From positions 496,001 through 560,000 of the forward strand of contig CAVSIY010000006.1 of the NCBI GenBank assembly GCA_963728165.1: 64,000 nucleotides of DNA, read 5' to 3'. The stretch is from Hyphomicrobium_A sp963728165. Lineage in GTDB: Bacteria > Pseudomonadota > Alphaproteobacteria > Rhizobiales > Hyphomicrobiaceae. This document shows, one piece after another, positions 63,131-64,000 of the stretch (position 1 is its first letter; each line of letters starts with the position of its first letter). The notes beneath the pieces were generated by a model that saw nothing but the letters and a program-made list of their open reading frames with translations, had not been told where the DNA came from and did no database searches. Position numbers and translations under genes: made by a program.

Positions 63131-63933
63131 TGCAGGCTTTCGACCACGCCGCGCGCGCGACCAGGGGCGCGCGCGAGTATCAAGAAGACTCGAGCGGCTT
63201 CTGGCCGCCTGACAAGCCCGCAGCCGAGGCAGAGGACGTGCGGACCGCGAACGCGACGCGGCTCGTCACCGTTCTCGCCGACGGCATGGGCGGGCACACC
63301 GGCGGTGCGCTCGCGAGCCGCATGGTGTGCGACAGCTTCATCGCCGCCTACGCCGGCCTCAACGGTGTGCGCCAGGAGCGCCTGCTCGAGGCGCTGCGCT
63401 CGGCCAACGAGGCGATCGCCACCAAGGTCAAGGCGAACCCCATCCTCTCCGGCATGGGCTCGACACTTGTTGCCGCCGTATTCGCCGACGCCGGCGTCGA
63501 GTGGGTGAGCGTCGGCGACAGCCCGCTGTTGCTCTACCGGCGCGGCGAGATCGCGCTTCTGAACGAGGACCACTCGCTGGCGCCCGAGATCGACCGGCTC
63601 GCGGCCATGGGCTGTATGTCGGTGGAGGAGGCCAAGGCCGACCCGCGCCGCCACATGCTGCGCTCGGCCGTCACCGGCGACGACCTCGACCTGGTCGACG
63701 TCTCGCGCAAACCGCTGGAATTGGAGCCGGGCGATTACGTGATCCTGGCGAGCGACGGGCTGCAGACGCTAGAGACGACCGAGATCGAGCGCGTCGTCAC
63801 GGCCTATGCGAAGGACGGGGCCGAGGCGGTGGCCAGCGCGCTGATCCGGGCGGTGGAGGCGGTGCGCGATCCCTATCAGGACAACACTACCGTGATCGCC
63901 GTGCGGCCGCTGCCGGACGAGAAGGGCGGTTGA
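63130..63933 (+). CDS. PP2C-family Ser/Thr protein phosphatase
   Basis: About 267 residues. The metal-binding motifs of PP2C are visible: REYQEDSSGF (acidic), LADGMGGHTGGALAS, LSGMGSTLVAAVF, VSVGDSPLLLYR, LASDGLQTLE and YQDNTTVIAV. It probably reverses phosphorylation by the divergent WD40 kinase on FHA partners. The ATG shares its A with the upstream TGA stop. The gene is complete; the last 67 bases of the window carry nothing recognisable. Confidence 0.93.
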   Translation: MQAFDHAARATRGAREYQEDSSGFWPPDKPAAEAEDVRTANATRLVTVLADGMGGHTGGALASRMVCDSFIAAYAGLNGVRQERLLEALRSANEAIATKVKANPILSGMGSTLVAAVFADAGVEWVSVGDSPLLLYRRGEIALLNEDHSLAPEIDRLAAMGCMSVEEAKADPRRHMLRSAVTGDDLDLVDVSRKPLELEPGDYVILASDGLQTLETTEIERVVTAYAKDGAEAVASALIRAVEAVRDPYQDNTTVIAVRPLPDEKGG

Positions 63934-64000
63934 GCCCGCAGCAGCGCGAAGGTCCGGCCGGGGCGCCGCAAAAATCCACCGTTCACAGAATATGGACGCG

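Overview
The window reads as a chromosomal segment of a GC-rich alphaproteobacterium, most likely a methylotroph of the Hyphomicrobiales. Three things support this: a serine-cycle block (malyl-CoA lyase, both malate thiokinase subunits, a methylotroph-type PEP carboxylase and, nearby, formate-tetrahydrofolate ligase); an ActS/ActR (RegB/RegA) redox pair divergent from a SenC/Sco gene; and alphaproteobacterial markers such as MmcB. Genus cannot be fixed from sequence reading alone. I see no prophage, complete insertion sequence, CRISPR array, tRNA or rRNA.

Layout. 0-6 kb: a partial membrane protein, PPK2, a GNAT acetyltransferase in a lower-GC patch, a universal-stress-type protein coupled to a LonB-like AAA protein that lacks its protease domain, and MmcB. 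6-9.3 kb: ActR, ActS, SenC. 9.5-12.8 kb: a DUF45 metallopeptidase and a class A penicillin-binding protein. 13.4-21.7 kb: the replication block gyrB (frameshifted), recF, dnaN, dnaA, a rhodanese, an intergenic region with two near-consensus DnaA boxes, and rpsT. 22-25 kb: two tandem paralogous membrane proteins, mutM, ubiE. 25-28 kb: rpe, phosphoribulokinase and fructose-1,6-bisphosphatase, a partial Calvin-cycle operon without RuBisCO in view. 28.5-31.5 kb: a broken type I secretion-like ABC transporter and UDP-glucose dehydrogenase. 31.6-35.7 kb: the four-gene Anbu proteasome-homologue cluster. 35.8-47 kb: fhs, a frameshifted TerC-family gene, a CDF transporter, a LuxR-type regulator with a degenerate receiver, remnants including the N-terminus of a serine-glyoxylate-type aminotransferase, then mcl-mtkA-mtkB-ppc.

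47-64 kb: secreted and envelope proteins, a c-heme-containing GGDEF/EAL regulator with a degenerate GGDEF motif, a CAP-domain protein, a pair of palindromic repeats, an HtrA-like protease without signal peptide, a membrane nuclease-like protein, a CydAB/CIO quinol oxidase, and a phospho-signalling module: a kinase with a predicted periplasmic seven-bladed WD40 propeller, divergent from two FHA proteins and a PP2C phosphatase.

Functionally, serine-cycle C1 assimilation, Calvin-cycle enzymes and redox regulators (ActSR, Sco, bd oxidase) sit close together, consistent with an organism that changes carbon and electron flow with redox state. At least four genes, including essential gyrB, carry single frameshifts, often at short homopolymers or dinucleotide repeats. 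Sequencing or assembly error is the simplest explanation for most of them, so frameshifts here should not be taken as biology without reads. Composition, membrane-segment and signal-peptide statements are by eye.
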